From positions 1 to 24,560 of the forward strand of contig LSSL01001104.1 of assembly GCA_001953115.1 (NCBI GenBank): a DNA stretch of 24,560 nt. Reading direction: 5' to 3'. Of the stretch, positions 21,309 through 24,560 are shown one piece after another. A program made the position numbers and the translations under genes. This stretch comes from Smittium mucronatum (Eukaryota; Kickxellomycota; Harpellomycetes; Harpellales; Legeriomycetaceae). Numbering within the stretch: the first letter of the stretch is position 1; each line of letters begins with the position of its first letter. The notes under the pieces were generated by a model. It worked only from the letters and a program-made list of their open reading frames with translations, was not told where the DNA came from and did no database searches.

Positions 21309-22046
21309 CTAGTAGCTTGGCGCTCGTATATTTGGATATTTTTTGTGAAATTCGCTATCTCTGCCTATCCAAACCAGTGTATCCCTGTGAGATTTAGTGA
21401 TTTTTTCATGTATAGTTCTATAATTGGCCATATAATCTATTAATTCTTGATTTTTTAAGTTGCTCCAGTCTGTATCACAAATAAACCTTTTTATAAAAAT
21501 GAGAATTCCTTTAGCTAAAAAGTGAGTATTTTTTAAATAATAAATTCTCCATTCATGGATAAGATCTTCAAAGTTTTCGTATTTTGTATAAACTGATTTA
21601 AGGAAATCTATAAACTCGTTAAAGTTCCTTGTCACTGGAACGTGTTTAAAATTATTCATGTCTTTTTTTATCTCCGCAATAGTCGATTTAATTCTACCTG
21701 TATAATAGCCTATAATAATTTTCTCGCTAATTTTGATATAAGAATTATAAATAATTTCGATAAATTCTATCTCCTCTTCCAATAAAACCACAGAATCCTC
21801 TACGCCAAAAACTCTTGATTGATAAAACCACAACTCTAAAGTAAATGGATAATAAATCCCACAATTACTAAGAGTTTTTTTTTTGAAATGATCGGCGTCG
21901 TTTTCTGAGAATAAAATAGTAGAGCTTCTAAATCTCCACTTTTCTTTTAAATAAGATCGATTACATTCAGAAGCAACTCCTACTGGGATTTCTTTGAAGA
22001 TAAAAAAGATTAAAAAAGTGAAAATAAATTCTATAAAACGATCCAT
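21309..22046 (-). CDS. Secreted protein, unknown family, paralog 2
   Basis: This intronless gene encodes 245 residues. Residues 1-26 form a signal peptide (a Phe/Ile/Leu core, then a cut near VAS), and the mature chain starts with Cys28. The body is the same as in the gene at 16725-17495: WRFRS (37-41), PFTLELWFYQSR (67-78), EEEIE (90-94), VPVTR (136-140), EWRIYYL (165-171), LAKG (177-180) and a C-terminal KYPNIRAP. By hand count 50 of 144 residues between the first Trp and LAKG are identical without a gap. Cys-to-Trp and Trp-to-Trp spacings (9, 36 and 93) are the same in both. There is no membrane segment after the signal. A TATAAAAA at 22075-22068 on the minus strand lies only about 22 bases above the ATG, rather close, so the promoter is unsettled. 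Function unknown; a lineage-specific secreted, possibly host-directed, protein is an inference. Confidence 0.8.
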   Translation of the reverse strand: MDRFIEFIFTFLIFFIFKEIPVGVASECNRSYLKEKWRFRSSTILFSENDADHFKKKTLSNCGIYYPFTLELWFYQSRVFGVEDSVVLLEEEIEFIEIIYNSYIKISEKIIIGYYTGRIKSTIAEIKKDMNNFKHVPVTRNFNEFIDFLKSVYTKYENFEDLIHEWRIYYLKNTHFLAKGILIFIKRFICDTDWSNLKNQELIDYMANYRTIHEKITKSHRDTLVWIGRDSEFHKKYPNIRAPSY

Positions 22047-23509
22047 TTTAGAAGGATAATTGCAATTTTTTTATAAGTTGTTCCAGAAAATTGGTTTTGA
22101 ATTATTGATCTCAAAAAAATAACAAATTTATAGAGTTTATAAAACTTATAATTTTAGATCTATTAGTCTGCATTTTATTTACTGGGATTTAGTATTTCCT
22201 TAAATACCAAATCTTCATAGAATATTCTCAAACTATTATCATTAAATTATTTTTTGTTAATACTAAAAATTAATATAAGGACATTGGCATATTTCTAAAT
22301 GAAAAACCTGTATCAGTGCATATTATTTTACTTGTTATATAAAAAATAGAACACGTAAAAATAAACCATTCTGAAAATTCAAAAAAGCAAGTTTTTTTGT
22401 TGTTGAAAAATACCTAATTCTATAATCCAATCGGCAAAAAAAGCTTAACTTTTTAATTTAATTTTAGAATGGTATTAAATTGAAAACACTCGAAAATATT
22501 AATCTTATTTCAATGCAGTTAAAGAGGAATTTTTAATTTTTTAATTAATTATAAAAAAATTCTGATAAAAACTCAAGTATCATTAGCAGTTTTTAGGAAA
22601 ATTTTAAACTGAATAAAGGGAAATATGCTAAATCTACTGTGATTACCTTGAACAAGATTTAAAATTACAAATACCTTTTACTAGAAAAATTCTAAAAAGG
22701 TATCTAAGCTATGTTTCATACCCACAGATATATCCGAAAGAAATGAATTCACACTTTTAAAGGATGGTTAAAATTGAACATTTATATACATATTAATCAA
22801 TAGCAAAGAAATTAAGCGATATATTAGTCCATAGATAAAGAAAAAACAATAAAAACACGTATTTTCAACTTAAATATCTAATCAGATAAATTTTAATCAA
22901 TTATAGAACAATTTTTTTGATGACGGATTAGAAAAATCAAGATTTTAAAAACTTTTTGAAAAGTCTTGAAAAATGAAAATCGATCATTAAATCGACTTGT
23001 AGATGGATTCTGGTTATTTTCTAGAAAATAGCCATAAGTATATATAAAAATTATTTCAGAAAATAAACCGATATTAAATTCGTTTAGCTTCAGTAAAATA
23101 TTCCTACAAATGATTTTGATTCTGAAGATCAAATTGAACTAACTCTTTTTTCCGCTAAAAAAAATGGATTAATGATATACAATCAGAGAATCTGATTCCA
23201 TCATTGGATTTTTGATATTTGGATTTTTCTATTTTATATAGAACTAAAACTTCTTGACTTACATCAAAACTGGCTGAAAAAAGAATGGGTTCCCATTCAA
23301 CGTGCAATATTTAAAATAATGAATAAATTATAATCGAATGGTTTTTTAATAAAAAAAGAAAGAGTTTGTATTCTCAAATGAAGTATATTAATGAAATTGA
23401 TTTTAAATTTCGGTAAAAAATCAATATAACAGACCGAATTTTATATAAAATTTAATCTAACTTTAAGAAAAAAAAGGAAAATATTATTTTAGAAAATCAC
23501 TTTTCTTAG
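22047..23509. other. AT-rich spacer
   Basis: No gene is supportable. A 79-codon minus-strand frame (23132 down to 22893) is dominated by Ile, Phe, Asn and Lys, lacks a signal peptide or motif, and is probably chance. No repeat copy is visible here. Confidence 0.5.
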
Positions 23510-23632
23510 CAAATAAAAATAGCGGCAGTACTTATTGCCACAGAGTTCGAAAAATTGTACTTTCGATGTAAAGTTTGTAACTTAGGGATTTTTAATGGGG
23601 CATCGAATAAATTAAAAAATTTTAAAAATTAA
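23510..23632 (+). pseudogene. Short coding-like fragment with a CxxC motif
   Basis: A 40-codon open stretch bounded by TAG and TAA, without an ATG near its start, whose translation is protein-like and contains FRCKVC followed by a Gly/Asn-rich stretch. GC is above the flanks. Cys-x-x-Cys suggests part of a zinc-binding element, such as those found in many transposases, but the matching second pair is not visible. Very short, so chance is possible. Confidence 0.15.
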
Positions 23633-24142
23633 ACACAAAGCCTCAATATGAATAGATATAATTTTTTGAGTTTAATCAATATTAAATTTTAAAGTGAGAT
23701 TTTCTCGAATAAAATCATTATTTGTGTATGGATTAATCTATATTAAATATATATATCTACAAATTTTTATTTCTCGGAAGGAAATGATAAATCAAAGCTT
23801 TAACAATGAAACTTGAATTTTAATTTCTTATATTTTTTAGTAGATACAAAGCAGGATATTTAAGTTTACTTTACTTAATTTTAAAAAAAATTATCTTCTA
23901 ATTTGTATAGATTATTATGCGTCGAGTATTTAGGAAATAATTAAATTTCTCTAATCCAGCGTTATTACATTTAAAGCGGCATTTTTTTATAAAAAAAACC
24001 AGAATTCTATTTTATAAAGGGAAGATAATAATTAGCCGAACACATACAAATGGTAATTGTCAAAAAAAAAATAAACTAGTGAAATTAATATATTTTTTTT
24101 CGAAAAAAAAAGTTTATTAGTATTATCTATTTATATCTACTC

Positions 24143-24560
24143 TTTTTTTTTTGAATAAAAGAATATTATTGTAAGATAAGGCCATTAAATTTTTTGCAAA
24201 AATAGTATGAAAAAATAGCGACAAATTAGATACTATTACCTTAACTACAATAATATCCTCTGAAGAACTAAGAGGTTGCGCACATGAGGAAAAATAGTGC
24301 AAGCTACCTACCAAAAGATATCCCATAGTATTGCTCCAAGTAGTTTATGACTAAGGTTATATGCAGTCAAGAATTAAGATTTTTTTCGATGAAAAACATA
24401 TTATTGAAGCTACTGAGCTCCTAGTAAGAGTCTACTTCTAACAGGACTAATAGAATTAGGCTCCTACACAAGCGAGGGTTTGATCGGCATAGCTTTCTTA
24501 CAAATAGCTGTTAGACGCTGAGATCCGTCTGACTGTTGGACGCTGGACTTGTTCACTAGC
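24143..24560 (-). mobile_element. Retroposon-like repeat, copy B (cut by the window end)
   Basis: This is the second copy of the element at 18208-18641, in the same orientation. The T10 run is at 24143-24152, then 13 bases later TTATTGTAAGATAA (24166-24179), CTACTGAGCTCCTAGT near 24410-24425, and TTAGACGCTGAGATCCGTCT from 24511. It is more AT-rich than copy A in its left half; many differences are C-to-T or G-to-A in the direction of copy B, as expected for an older or more mutated copy, but transversions are also present. The tRNA-like head is incomplete because the window ends at 24560. Confidence 0.6.

Noticed and set aside
1..24560. CRISPR array, bacterial operons or mitochondrial origin
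   Set aside because: There are no regularly spaced repeats or ribosome binding sites; spliceosomal introns, TATA boxes and an ER complex subunit place the window in a eukaryotic nucleus.

Overview
The window looks like nuclear DNA of an AT-rich filamentous fungus. The best lineage evidence is a secreted GH16 protein of the fungus-specific Crh type, an EMC4 protein of fungal type, spliceosomal introns of about 86-132 bases with GT..AG ends, TATA boxes and AATAAA poly(A) signals. I cannot name the genus. Base composition falls into three tiers, estimated by eye: the conserved genes are about 45-48% GC, the secreted-protein genes about 33%, and the rest roughly 13-22%.

Region by region: 1-11600 is an AT desert of homopolymers, small microsatellites and a few slightly GC-richer islands that read like decayed coding sequence (3890-4258, 10682-10876). 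Positions 11601-12146 hold a better coding remnant whose frame shifts twice at homopolymers. Positions 12180-12800 hold an unassigned island, possibly minus-strand exons. Positions 13143-15542 are the gene-bearing core: EMC4 (three exons) followed on the same strand by a secreted Crh-like chitin/glucan transglycosylase (two exons), each with its own poly(A) signal. Positions 15840-16170 are a non-coding GC-elevated island with a near-perfect palindrome.

From 16725 onward lies an accessory-looking region. It has two intronless minus-strand genes (16725-17495 and 21309-22046) for paralogous secreted proteins of about 250 residues, with no family I recognise. Between and beside them lie two diverged copies of one repeat (18208-18641 and 24143-24560), each ending in a T10 run and, in the complete copy, carrying a tRNA-like head. 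A block of three consecutive hairpins (18723-18836) and a decayed ORF (19703-20185) complete the picture.

Functionally, EMC4 serves insertion of membrane proteins at the ER and the Crh-like enzyme would cross-link wall polymers outside the cell; their adjacency need not mean joint function. The paired secreted proteins in repeat-rich AT DNA resemble the setting in which host-interacting fungi keep lineage-specific secreted families. That is an inference, and they are the most interesting content of the window.
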